From NCBI GenBank assembly GCA_022844105.1, contig JALHMJ010000004.1:1-64000 (forward strand): 64,000 nt of DNA, written 5' to 3'. This DNA is from Hyphomicrobium sp. (GTDB lineage: Bacteria > Pseudomonadota > Alphaproteobacteria > Rhizobiales > Hyphomicrobiaceae). A program made the translations under genes and the position numbers. Shown piece after piece: positions 35,278-42,952 of this stretch. Every line of letters starts with the position of its first letter. The first letter of the stretch is position 1. The notes beneath the pieces were generated by a model, which did no database searches, had not been told where the DNA came from, and was given only the letters and a program-made list of their open reading frames with translations.

Positions 35278-37728
35278 TTAAAGCTTCACGCGCTGCATCT
35301 TCGGATCGTAGAGCGGATCTAGGAACACGGTCGCGGCAACGCGCTCCGTCGCCACCTCAAGTTCATAATGCCCGGTAAGAACCATGTCCCGCGACACACC
35401 ATTCTCGGGATCGCGAACGTAGCCATACCCGATCGAGCGCCCGACGGTGTAACCGTATCCGCCGCTCGACAGCCATCCAACGCGCCGCCCATCCCGGTAA
35501 ATTGTTTCGCGCCCGAGCAGGACGATCTCGGGGTCAACGGCAAATCCGGCCAGCATGCGCGGCAGCGGCTTCTCCGCTTGCGCTTCGAGCGCGGCACGAC
35601 CCAGGAAATGACCGGGCGATTTGAGTTTCACCGCCCACCCGAGCCCGGCCACAAGCGGCGAATGATCCGGACCGATATCGGCTCCCCACGCGCGGTAACC
35701 CTTTTCAAGACGCAGGCTCTCGATCGCACGATAACCGGCATTGGTGATCCCGAACGGTTCGCCCGCAAACATGAGCGCGTCATAAACGGTCGCCGCAAAT
35801 TCAACGGGAATATGCAATTCCCACCCGAGTTCACCGACATACGTGACGCGCAGAGCCAGCACCGGCGCTCCGGCAACGTTCAGGGCCTTGATGCGACCGA
35901 ATGGGAAGGCGGCGTTGGAGATATCCGTGTCTGTGAGGACGCTCAAAACATCGCGCGCCCTTGGCCCCATCAGCGACAGAACTGCATTTGAGGACGTGAC
36001 GTCGTCAATTCTGACGGAGAGCCCATCCGGAACCGACCGCCGAATCCAATCGAGATCATGCGTGGCAAATCCGGTTCCGGTAACGATGTAGTATTCTGCT
36101 TCCGACAGGCGACCGACCGTCAAATCGCATTCGATACCGCCGCGCGCATTGAGCATTTGCGTGTAGATGAGGCTACCCGGCGCTTTGGCCACATCGTTGG
36201 CGCAGATCCAGGACAACGCCGCTTCCGCATCCGGCCCGACCACGCGAAACTTGGCAAACGAAGTCTGATCGAACACAACGACACGCTCGCGACATGCCTG
36301 ATGTTCACGACCGACCGCCGCAAACCAGTTCTGTCGCCCATAGCTGTACTGGTCTTCGGGACGTTCCCCGACGCTGCGATCCGCAAACCAATTCGGCCGC
36401 TCCCAGCCCAGTTTTTCGCCAAAGCAAGCACCCTGCTGCTGCAGGCGATCATAAAGCGGCGAACGTCGTAGCGGGCGTCCGGAATGATGCTCCTCAAACG
36501 GCCACGCCATTGTGTAGTGTTTGCCGTAAGCCTCTAGAGTGCGCGTGCGCACCCAGTTGGTATCGAGGTGATTTTTTCCGAACCGACGAATATCGGCGGC
36601 CCATAAATCATAGGGCGGTGCGCCATTTGCCGTCCATTCGGCGAGCGCCATGCCGGCACCTCCGCCGGCGGCGATACCGAACGCATTGAAACCGCAGCCG
36701 ACAAAAATGCCCCGCACCTCCGGCGCCTCCCCCAGGATGAAATTGCCATCCGGTGTAAAACTCTCTGGCCCGTTGATGAATTGTTTGATGCCCGCCGTTT
36801 CCATAGCCGGGACACGGCCCGCCGCCAGTTCCAACAGCGGCTCGAAATGTTCCAGGTCATTTTCGAGCAGCTGGAACTCGAACTGTTGCGGAAGACCGTT
36901 CTCCGCCCACGGCTTCGGATTGGGTTCATACCCACCCATCACGAGCCCGCCGACCTCTTCCTTCCAGTAGGTCAGCCGGTCTGGATCGCGCAACGTCGGG
37001 AGATTGGACGCAACGCCTTCGATCCGCTCGGTGATGAGATACTGGTGCTGCACCGATACGAGCGGAATATTGACGCCAGCCATTGCGCCCACGGACCGCG
37101 ACCATTGCCCGGCCGTGATCACGAGCTTGTCGCAGCCGATCGTTCCCTTGTCGGTCCTCACTCCGCGCACCCGCCCGTTCTCGACCGTGATGCCGGTGAT
37201 CGTCACGCCCTCGGCAATCGTGACCCCGCCTTGTCGCGCACCCTTGGCCAGCGACATGGCGATATCCGATGGCGACGCCTGCCCGTCCGTAGGCAGAAAA
37301 GCCGCCCCGACCACATCCTCCACTTGCATCAGCGGCCACAGGTCTTGCGCCTCTTTCGGTGTCAGAAGATGCATGTCGAGCCCGAACGATGTCGCCGTTG
37401 TCGCCTGCCGCTTCACCTCAATCCAGCGTTCGGCATTGCATGCCAGTCGCAATCCGCCGTTTCGCTTCCAGCCGGTGGCAAGACCTGTATCCGCCTCGAG
37501 GCGGTCGTAGAGCGATACCGAATAACCCAGCAACTGCGTGATGCTCGCGCTGGACCGCAATTGGCCCACGAGGCCCGCCGCATGCCACGTCGAGCCCGAT
37601 GTCAGCTTGCCCTGTTCGAGCAAAATGACATCCGTCATTCCCATCTTCGCGAGATGATAAGCGGTCGAGCATCCAACGATGCCACCGCCGATGATCACGA
37701 TCTTGGCGGACGACGGCAGGGCACTCAT
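35278..37728 (-). CDS. Dimethylglycine/sarcosine-dehydrogenase-like flavoprotein
   Basis: An 816-residue protein with a DAO-type FAD domain (GGGIVG at 14-19; His49 in GSTWHAAGL is the residue that carries covalent FAD in relatives), then the FAO middle domain and GcvT N- and C-terminal folate domains ending near ERVAATVFLDPLYDP. Such enzymes oxidatively demethylate N-methyl amines (dimethylglycine, sarcosine) and transfer the one-carbon unit to tetrahydrofolate. The ATG at 37728 overlaps the upstream kinase stop (ATGA). Substrate not fixed by sequence; an N-methylated amine is the likely class. Confidence 0.88.
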   Translation of the reverse strand: MSALPSSAKIVIIGGGIVGCSTAYHLAKMGMTDVILLEQGKLTSGSTWHAAGLVGQLRSSASITQLLGYSVSLYDRLEADTGLATGWKRNGGLRLACNAERWIEVKRQATTATSFGLDMHLLTPKEAQDLWPLMQVEDVVGAAFLPTDGQASPSDIAMSLAKGARQGGVTIAEGVTITGITVENGRVRGVRTDKGTIGCDKLVITAGQWSRSVGAMAGVNIPLVSVQHQYLITERIEGVASNLPTLRDPDRLTYWKEEVGGLVMGGYEPNPKPWAENGLPQQFEFQLLENDLEHFEPLLELAAGRVPAMETAGIKQFINGPESFTPDGNFILGEAPEVRGIFVGCGFNAFGIAAGGGAGMALAEWTANGAPPYDLWAADIRRFGKNHLDTNWVRTRTLEAYGKHYTMAWPFEEHHSGRPLRRSPLYDRLQQQGACFGEKLGWERPNWFADRSVGERPEDQYSYGRQNWFAAVGREHQACRERVVVFDQTSFAKFRVVGPDAEAALSWICANDVAKAPGSLIYTQMLNARGGIECDLTVGRLSEAEYYIVTGTGFATHDLDWIRRSVPDGLSVRIDDVTSSNAVLSLMGPRARDVLSVLTDTDISNAAFPFGRIKALNVAGAPVLALRVTYVGELGWELHIPVEFAATVYDALMFAGEPFGITNAGYRAIESLRLEKGYRAWGADIGPDHSPLVAGLGWAVKLKSPGHFLGRAALEAQAEKPLPRMLAGFAVDPEIVLLGRETIYRDGRRVGWLSSGGYGYTVGRSIGYGYVRDPENGVSRDMVLTGHYELEVATERVAATVFLDPLYDPKMQRVKL

Positions 37729-38630
37729 GAGTTCTCCCGTTGCGTGAACGCTTGATAGGCCTCGTCGTAGCGGCGAAGGTTGTCCGCCGTATAGGTCGCA
37801 TAATCGAAATTCACCTTCGAATGAATTTCTGACACCATGCTCCACATCGCCTCGCGTAACAGCGATGCGGCCATCATGGCCGCTGCTCTGAATTTGAGCT
37901 CATCATTCGGCGCCCGACCGAAATAAAGTTCAAGAATGGCGTTCGCTTGATCCGGAGGCAGGTCGCTGTTGGAGGCGAGCCCGCCCAGATCGAACAGCGG
38001 CGAGTTGTAGCCGGCATAGTCGAAATCAAGCAGCCAGAGCCGCTTTCCGTCATCCAAGATGTTCGCTGCCAGAAGATCGTTATGGCCAAACACGACATCG
38101 ATCGGCCCAACAGCCCTTTCGAGCAACGCCGCGTCAGTCAGCAATCCATCAAGACGGGGCACGTGGACGCTGCCACCCTCCCGCAACGTATGCGCGTAAT
38201 CGCGCACGACATGGAAGACCCAGAACATGGCGGCCGGCCCGCGCAAATGGTGCGGCACGTCCCGATGGCACCGCCGCACCAGTTCGACAAGTCTCGGCAA
38301 ATTGGCCGGCTCGCGCACGTCGTCAGGAGTGAACGTGCGCCCCTCGATATAATCAATCACCATCATGCCGGGCTCAGCGTGCACCACGCGTGGACTGATC
38401 CCAGCGGCATGGGCCGCCCGGCTCGCCGCCAATTCGTTGGCGCGCACCACGCCATGGACCGGAATATCCGCTCCTACGCGCACGACGTAGCGCTGGCCGC
38501 GATCCTCAACGACGAAGTTGTGATTGGTGATGCCGCCGGTCAGCGGAACGGGATCGACGCGCCCGGACCAAATCGGTAATCGGGCGACGGCCACGGCAAA
38601 ACTATCGACAACCGGTACTGCGTCGCTCAT
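37725..38630 (-). CDS. Choline/ethanolamine-kinase-like phosphotransferase
   Basis: A 301-residue kinase of the choline-kinase branch. The nucleotide loop TGGITNHNF is at 31-39, the catalytic loop FGHNDLLAANIL at 182-192 (Asp185; Asn for the usual Gly-Asp pair HGD is typical of this branch), and the Mg2+ site LDFDYAG at 201-207. It is translationally coupled to the flavoprotein, so both probably handle methylated amino alcohols. Together with the kinase at 26854 it brackets the phospho-lyase-like gene. Cytosolic; substrate inferred. Confidence 0.85.
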   Translation of the reverse strand: MSDAVPVVDSFAVAVARLPIWSGRVDPVPLTGGITNHNFVVEDRGQRYVVRVGADIPVHGVVRANELAASRAAHAAGISPRVVHAEPGMMVIDYIEGRTFTPDDVREPANLPRLVELVRRCHRDVPHHLRGPAAMFWVFHVVRDYAHTLREGGSVHVPRLDGLLTDAALLERAVGPIDVVFGHNDLLAANILDDGKRLWLLDFDYAGYNSPLFDLGGLASNSDLPPDQANAILELYFGRAPNDELKFRAAAMMAASLLREAMWSMVSEIHSKVNFDYATYTADNLRRYDEAYQAFTQRENS

Positions 38631-38701
38631 GTCGCCACCCCGGCCGCAAGGTCATCCAAAAGACGACCACGAGTCAATGCCGCCAGCGTCTATGGCTACG
38701 G

Positions 38702-39127
38702 CTATGCCCGGCCAATACGGGCGGCCACGATGCGAAACAGTTTGCGATAGTCTTCAACCGCCAGATCACGCAGCGCGCAGGCGTCCTCGGGCGTGAACCA
38801 TTGCAGCCGGACATGCTCGTCATTGGCGATCCTCGGCTCCCCGCCCCGCCACCGCTCGACGACGAACATATGATAGATGAGCCGCCCGGTGAGGTGCGCC
38901 GCCTCATCCTCGACAATCCCGGCGAGCCATACCGCCGCTGGCTCTGGCTCGATGCCAAGCTCTTCGCTGAGTTCGCGCCGCAGCGCCTGATCCACCGACT
39001 CTCCTGTTTCGACCCGCCCGCCCAGCACGTCCCAGCGGCTGGGATAAAGATTGCGGTGCGCAGATCGCAGCCCCAGCAGAATGCATCCGTGCCGCACAAG
39101 AAGAGCGCACGCGTACTCATTACCCAT
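38702..39127 (-). CDS. Nudix hydrolase
   Basis: A 141-residue protein with the full Nudix box (GGRVETGES...RRELSEELGI, residues 36-58), which binds Mg2+ and cleaves nucleoside-diphosphate-linked substrates. The HMFVVERW strand and WFTPEDA region fit MutT-like or NUDT15-like members. A sanitising or cofactor-recycling role is likely but the substrate is unknown. It lies 71 bases after the choline-kinase-like gene start region and is preceded, 25 bases upstream on the same strand, by phaZ. Confidence 0.88.
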   Translation of the reverse strand: MGNEYACALLVRHGCILLGLRSAHRNLYPSRWDVLGGRVETGESVDQALRRELSEELGIEPEPAAVWLAGIVEDEAAHLTGRLIYHMFVVERWRGGEPRIANDEHVRLQWFTPEDACALRDLAVEDYRKLFRIVAARIGRA

Positions 39128-39152
39128 GGCACCGCTCTGTCCGCCGCAGCGA

Positions 39153-40361
39153 CTACTCCATTGCCAGGATGAAGTTACGCATCACCGGGTAGATCTCGTT
39201 TTCCCATCTCTTGCCGTTGAACGTGCCGTAGTGACCAACGTTCGCCTGCAGATGATGCCGTTTTAAATGGGGTCGCAGCGAGGAACAAAGATCGTGCGCC
39301 GCCGCCGTCTGACCGAGCGCACAAATGTCGTCACGCCCGCCTTCAACTGTCAGCAGCGCCGTGCGTGTGATTTTCGCCGGATCAACCTTGCGTCCTTTGT
39401 AGGTGAAGTTTCCGGTAGCCAGATCCGCCTTCTGGAAAATCCGGTCGATCGTCTCGATATAAAATTCTTCCGTAAGATCGAGAACCGCAAAGTACTCATC
39501 ATAAAAGTCCTTGATCTTCTTTGCTTCCGCCACCTCGCCTTGGGCGAGATGTTCGTAGAGCTTCCGATGCTGCGAGCGATGCCGCTCGATGTTCATGGCC
39601 AGGAATGCGCTGAGCTGAACGAAGCCCGGATAAACCCGTCGCCCAGCTCCTTTGTAGCGCGCCGGCACACGCGAGATGACCATCTGCTTGAACCAGGACA
39701 GCGGCTTGTCTTTCGCGAGCTTGTTGACTTCCGTTGGGCTCTCGCGTGGATCAATCGGACCTGCCATCAATGTCATGGTCCGCGGCGTTGCCGGATGTTT
39801 GTCATCCGACATGACCGCGACAGCAGCGAGCGCCTGCACGCACGGCTGGCATACCGCCAGGATATGAGCCCCAGGCCCGATCGCTTCTAAAAACCTGATA
39901 ACGTACTCGCAATATTCGTCGACCCCGAAACTCCCCGCCGTCGTCGGCACATCGCGGGCATTCACCCAATCGGTGATGTAGACATCATGGTCGCGTAGCA
40001 GCGTTGCGCAGGTTTTGGCCAGTAGCGTTGCGAAATGCCCCGATAGAGGTGCGATGACGAGCACCTTCGGCTGCGGGATGTCGCTGTCCTTGACGAAGTG
40101 CAAAAGCTTGCCGAACGGCAAATCGAGAACGACACGTTCCCCGACCGGCACATCGCGATTGCCCACCCGCACGCTCGTGATCCCGAATTCCGGCCTCGTG
40201 TGGGTCAGCGTCAGGCGCGTAACCATTTCCATACCGGCATCGAACGCGCGCTTGGTGCTGGCAAACACCGGCCACGGCGATTGGTTACCAGCCATCCGCG
40301 CCGCTGAGCGGAAATGCGCGATCATATCGTCCTGGAATTGATAGGCATCGTAAAGCATCAA
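39153..40361 (-). CDS. phaZ: Intracellular poly(3-hydroxybutyrate) depolymerase
   Basis: A 402-residue protein of the intracellular PHB depolymerase family. The candidate triad is Cys171 (in AVCQP), Asp344 (GGRDDICALG) and His377 (NVGHYGTF); the Cys-His and Asp-His spacings agree with those known for the Cupriavidus enzyme. It cleaves amorphous PHB in granules to 3-hydroxybutyrate and short oligomers. There is no signal peptide. An ATGATG start at 40361 has AGGGTG upstream. BdhA at 3256-4095 would oxidise the monomer, though the genes are 35 kb apart. Confidence 0.92.
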   Translation of the reverse strand: MMLYDAYQFQDDMIAHFRSAARMAGNQSPWPVFASTKRAFDAGMEMVTRLTLTHTRPEFGITSVRVGNRDVPVGERVVLDLPFGKLLHFVKDSDIPQPKVLVIAPLSGHFATLLAKTCATLLRDHDVYITDWVNARDVPTTAGSFGVDEYCEYVIRFLEAIGPGAHILAVCQPCVQALAAVAVMSDDKHPATPRTMTLMAGPIDPRESPTEVNKLAKDKPLSWFKQMVISRVPARYKGAGRRVYPGFVQLSAFLAMNIERHRSQHRKLYEHLAQGEVAEAKKIKDFYDEYFAVLDLTEEFYIETIDRIFQKADLATGNFTYKGRKVDPAKITRTALLTVEGGRDDICALGQTAAAHDLCSSLRPHLKRHHLQANVGHYGTFNGKRWENEIYPVMRNFILAME

Positions 40362-40467
40362 TCACCCTCGTAGTCGCCACGCCGCATTCCCCGATGTGCG
40401 AAAAGCTAGTGTATTATCCCTTGATCTGCGAGAAACTTCTGAGCGCAGAACAACGACGGATCAACAA

Positions 40468-41121
40468 ATGCCAAAAGCCACTCTGACGATTTCATCCAAG
40501 AATTATTCATCCTGGTCGTTGCGTGGATGGTTATTGTGCAAAATGGCCAACCTCGATTTCGAGGAAAGCCCCGTCGCACTCGATGATACGAACGCACGAC
40601 GTGAGCTTTTGTTGCTCTCCCCGTCTGTTCTCGTCCCTCGACTGACCCACGGCGACGTCACGGTCTGGGATACGTTGGCAATTGCCGAATACCTGGCTGA
40701 AATTCATCCCGAAGCCGGTCTTCTCCCAAAGGAACAGGCGATGCGCGCCCATTGCCGTGCCATTTCCGGAGAAATGCATTCGGGTTTCTATAATCTGCGC
40801 TCCGCCCTGCCGATGAATCTCAAGACGCGCCATAAGTCCTTCAAGATCTTTTCCGGTGCCCGGCCCGATGTGGAGCGAATCAAAGAGATCTGGAGCGAAT
40901 GTCTGACGACTTACGGCGGTCCGTATCTTTTCGGCAGTCTGACCCTCGCTGATGCCATGTATGCACCTGTTTGCACCCGCTTCCGAACGTACGCAGTTCC
41001 TCTTGAGCCGCCTTTGCAAGCCTACTGCGATCGCATTCTCTCATGGCCCTTGCTGGAAGAATGGACGAGTGGCGCCATCGTCGAGGCCGATGAGATCGAC
41101 GAACTCGAAGTCGAATTCTGA
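40468..41121 (+). CDS. Glutathione S-transferase-like protein
   Basis: A 217-residue protein with a thioredoxin-like N-terminal domain that starts at TLTISSKNYSSWSLRGW (Ser residues for glutathione activation) and a helical C-terminal domain. The S-x-x-L-R-x-W pattern and VPRLTHGDVTVWDTLAI fit the Gst/maleylacetoacetate-isomerase-like bacterial group. ATG at 40468 is used because it precedes the first strand; the longer frame to 40396 adds no domain. A spacer of 106 bases separates it from divergent phaZ. Substrate unknown. Confidence 0.82.
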   Translation: MPKATLTISSKNYSSWSLRGWLLCKMANLDFEESPVALDDTNARRELLLLSPSVLVPRLTHGDVTVWDTLAIAEYLAEIHPEAGLLPKEQAMRAHCRAISGEMHSGFYNLRSALPMNLKTRHKSFKIFSGARPDVERIKEIWSECLTTYGGPYLFGSLTLADAMYAPVCTRFRTYAVPLEPPLQAYCDRILSWPLLEEWTSGAIVEADEIDELEVEF

Positions 41122-41130
41122 TCGAGGATT

Positions 41131-41161
41131 GAAAAAGGGCGCCGGATGAACCCGACGCCCT
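41131..41161 (-). terminator. Rho-independent terminator of glnII
   Basis: Read on the minus strand: AGGGCG pairs with CGCCCT around an inner CGG/CCG pairing, directly followed by TTTTTC (41136-41131). It lies 25 bases past the glnII stop, in the correct direction, and between the convergent GST and glnII genes. On the plus strand no T-run follows, so it is one-directional. Confidence 0.75.
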
Positions 41162-41185
41162 CACTGTGTATTTGTTCCAACGGAA

Positions 41186-42220
41186 TTATGCGGCAGCCGA
41201 AACGGCGAGCGGCACTTCAGAAATGGTCATCAGGATCTGCGAAGCGATCTGGTAGGGGTCCCCTTGCGAGTTGGGCCGGCGATCTTCCAGGTAACCCTTG
41301 TAGCCGTTGTTGACGAACGAGTGCGGCACGCGGATCGAGGCACCGCGGTCGGCCACACCGTAACTGAACTTGTTCCACGGCGCGGTCTCGTGCTTGCCGG
41401 TGAGACGCAAATGGTTGTCGGGACCATAAACGTTGATGTGTTCCTGCCAGTTCTTGGCAAAAGCAGCCATCAGCTTCTCGAAGTAGTCCTTGCCGCCGGC
41501 TTCCCGCAGATACTTCGTCGAGAAGTTGGCGTGCATGCCCGACCCGTTCCAGTCGGTGTCACCAAGCGGCTTGCAGTGATATTCGACATCGACGCCGTAC
41601 TTTTCACCCAGGCGCTCGAGCAGGTAGCGGGCCATCCAGATCTCGTCGGCGGCGCGCTTTGAGCCCTTGCCGAAAATCTGGAACTCCCACTGGCCCTTCG
41701 CCACTTCCGCGTTGATGCCTTCGTGGTTGATACCGGCTGCCAGACAGATATCGAGGTGTTCCTCAACAATCGAGCGAGCGATGTCCCCGACGTTCTTGTA
41801 GCCGACGCCGGTGTAGTAAGGACCCTGCGGAGCGGGGTAGCCCTGCGCCGGGAAGCCAAGCGGGCGGCCGTCCTTGTACAAGAAATACTCCTGCTCGAAA
41901 CCGAACCAGGCGTCGGCATCGTCGAGAATAGTGGCGCGCTTATTCGTTGGATGCGCGGTCTTGCCGTCCGGCAACATGACTTCGCACATGACGAGCACGC
42001 CGTTGGTGCGAACTGGATCGGGGAAATGACGAACCGGCTTCAGCACGCAATCCGAGTTGTGGCCTTCAGCCTGTTTCGTCGAGCTGCCGTCGAAGCCCCA
42101 GAGGGGAAGCTGCTCAAAATCGGGAAATGCGCTGAACTCTTTGACCATGGTCTTGCCGCGCAAATTCGGCGTCGGCGTATAACCGTCGAGCCAGATATAC
42201 TCGAGCTTATACTTCGTCAT
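41186..42220 (-). CDS. glnII: Glutamine synthetase type II
   Basis: A 344-residue glutamine synthetase of the eukaryotic-type (GSII) family: shorter than GlnA (about 470 residues), with the N-terminal LRGKT, LPLWGFDGSST, the QWEFQ and GSGMHANFS metal/glutamate residues, and NHLRLTGKHET near the ATP site. It lacks the adenylylation-site loop of GSI, so regulation should be transcriptional. ATG at 42220 is preceded by TAGGAGAGAG. A clear terminator follows. In rhizobia GlnII is under NtrC control; no clean sigma-54 site is visible upstream. Confidence 0.95.
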   Translation of the reverse strand: MTKYKLEYIWLDGYTPTPNLRGKTMVKEFSAFPDFEQLPLWGFDGSSTKQAEGHNSDCVLKPVRHFPDPVRTNGVLVMCEVMLPDGKTAHPTNKRATILDDADAWFGFEQEYFLYKDGRPLGFPAQGYPAPQGPYYTGVGYKNVGDIARSIVEEHLDICLAAGINHEGINAEVAKGQWEFQIFGKGSKRAADEIWMARYLLERLGEKYGVDVEYHCKPLGDTDWNGSGMHANFSTKYLREAGGKDYFEKLMAAFAKNWQEHINVYGPDNHLRLTGKHETAPWNKFSYGVADRGASIRVPHSFVNNGYKGYLEDRRPNSQGDPYQIASQILMTISEVPLAVSAAA

Positions 42221-42726
42221 AGAGGCTCTCTCCTAAGTTGGTGACATCGGCTCCGCGTCGCCGCTGGTGGCCGTCGGGGCGGAAATTCGTGACGAGCAAA
42301 AGTCGCGGCATGCAAATCGGCCTTGTCCTTTAGTCGAAGACCCGGTTTGACGGGGTGATGTTCCCCGTCGTGAACCCGATCGTTTTGGGCAGTTCCAATC
42401 CACGCGCTGCAAACGCCTGTTTCTTCATCACACTGTCGCGCAGACGCTGTGCGTCACGCACCGGTGATGTACGTTGGGGCTACGGTCGATCTGCGTCGTG
42501 CGTCGCCGCACTCGTATTGCCTCCGATAAACCGGCTCCAGCAGAGAGATCTCTGCTCCAAGAATGCTACTCAGCTGAGCACGCCTATGCATGCTCATAGT
42601 TTGGGCAATCGCCGTTTTTTGTTGTGCAAACGGGTGAATTCGCGGGCAAAAACTGCTAGAATGGACATCCGGAACAAAGCGCCGCACGCTGCGTTCCCAC
42701 ACGACCTCCACCGAAAGGAGCGAACG
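42221..42726. other. 506-base divergent region with clustered palindromes
   Basis: No convincing gene lies here; the frame that runs through it from 42355 is the upstream extension of the DUF2735 gene. The region must contain the glnII promoter (left) and that of the DUF2735 gene (right). Three inverted repeats cluster at 42540-42605: GCAGAGA/TCTCTGC, the ten-base palindrome CTCAGCTGAG at 42569-42578 and CTATG/CATAG. TAGAAT at about 42656-42661 is a plausible -10 for the DUF2735 gene with a weak GTGAAT as -35. Confidence 0.45.
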
Positions 42727-42930
42727 ATGACCCAGGGTCACAGTCGCCACTCAGCAGAAATCATTCCCTTCCCCGGTCGCCATCGCGTGCCCGCGTACCG
42801 CACCGACATGCAGGCACTCGAAGCCGACGCCGCAAAATACCGTTCCGCTGTCGATACAACGGGCTGGTATCACGATGAAGCAATTGAAGAAGACGTTGAC
42901 CACTTGCCTCCTAATCATTGGCGCGCCTGA
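42727..42930 (+). CDS. DUF2735 family small protein
   Basis: A 67-residue soluble protein, with AEIIPFPGRHR near the N-terminus and an acidic EAIEEDVDHL tail. The short AEIIPFP core with Rhizobiales glnII as neighbour matches DUF2735. A strong GAAAGGAG ribosome binding site at about 42713-42720 fixes the start. Its steady association with glnII suggests a nitrogen-regulated accessory function; no biochemical role is established that I know of. Confidence 0.82.
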   Translation: MTQGHSRHSAEIIPFPGRHRVPAYRTDMQALEADAAKYRSAVDTTGWYHDEAIEEDVDHLPPNHWRA

Positions 42931-42952
42931 GCCCGTTGGCTCAGCGTCCCAA

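Noticed and set aside
42276-42330. Possible sigma-54 promoter for glnII on the minus strand (TGCCGCG-N4-TTGCT)
   Set aside because: The essential GG of the -24 element is not present, so the match is too poor to call although NtrC control would be expected.
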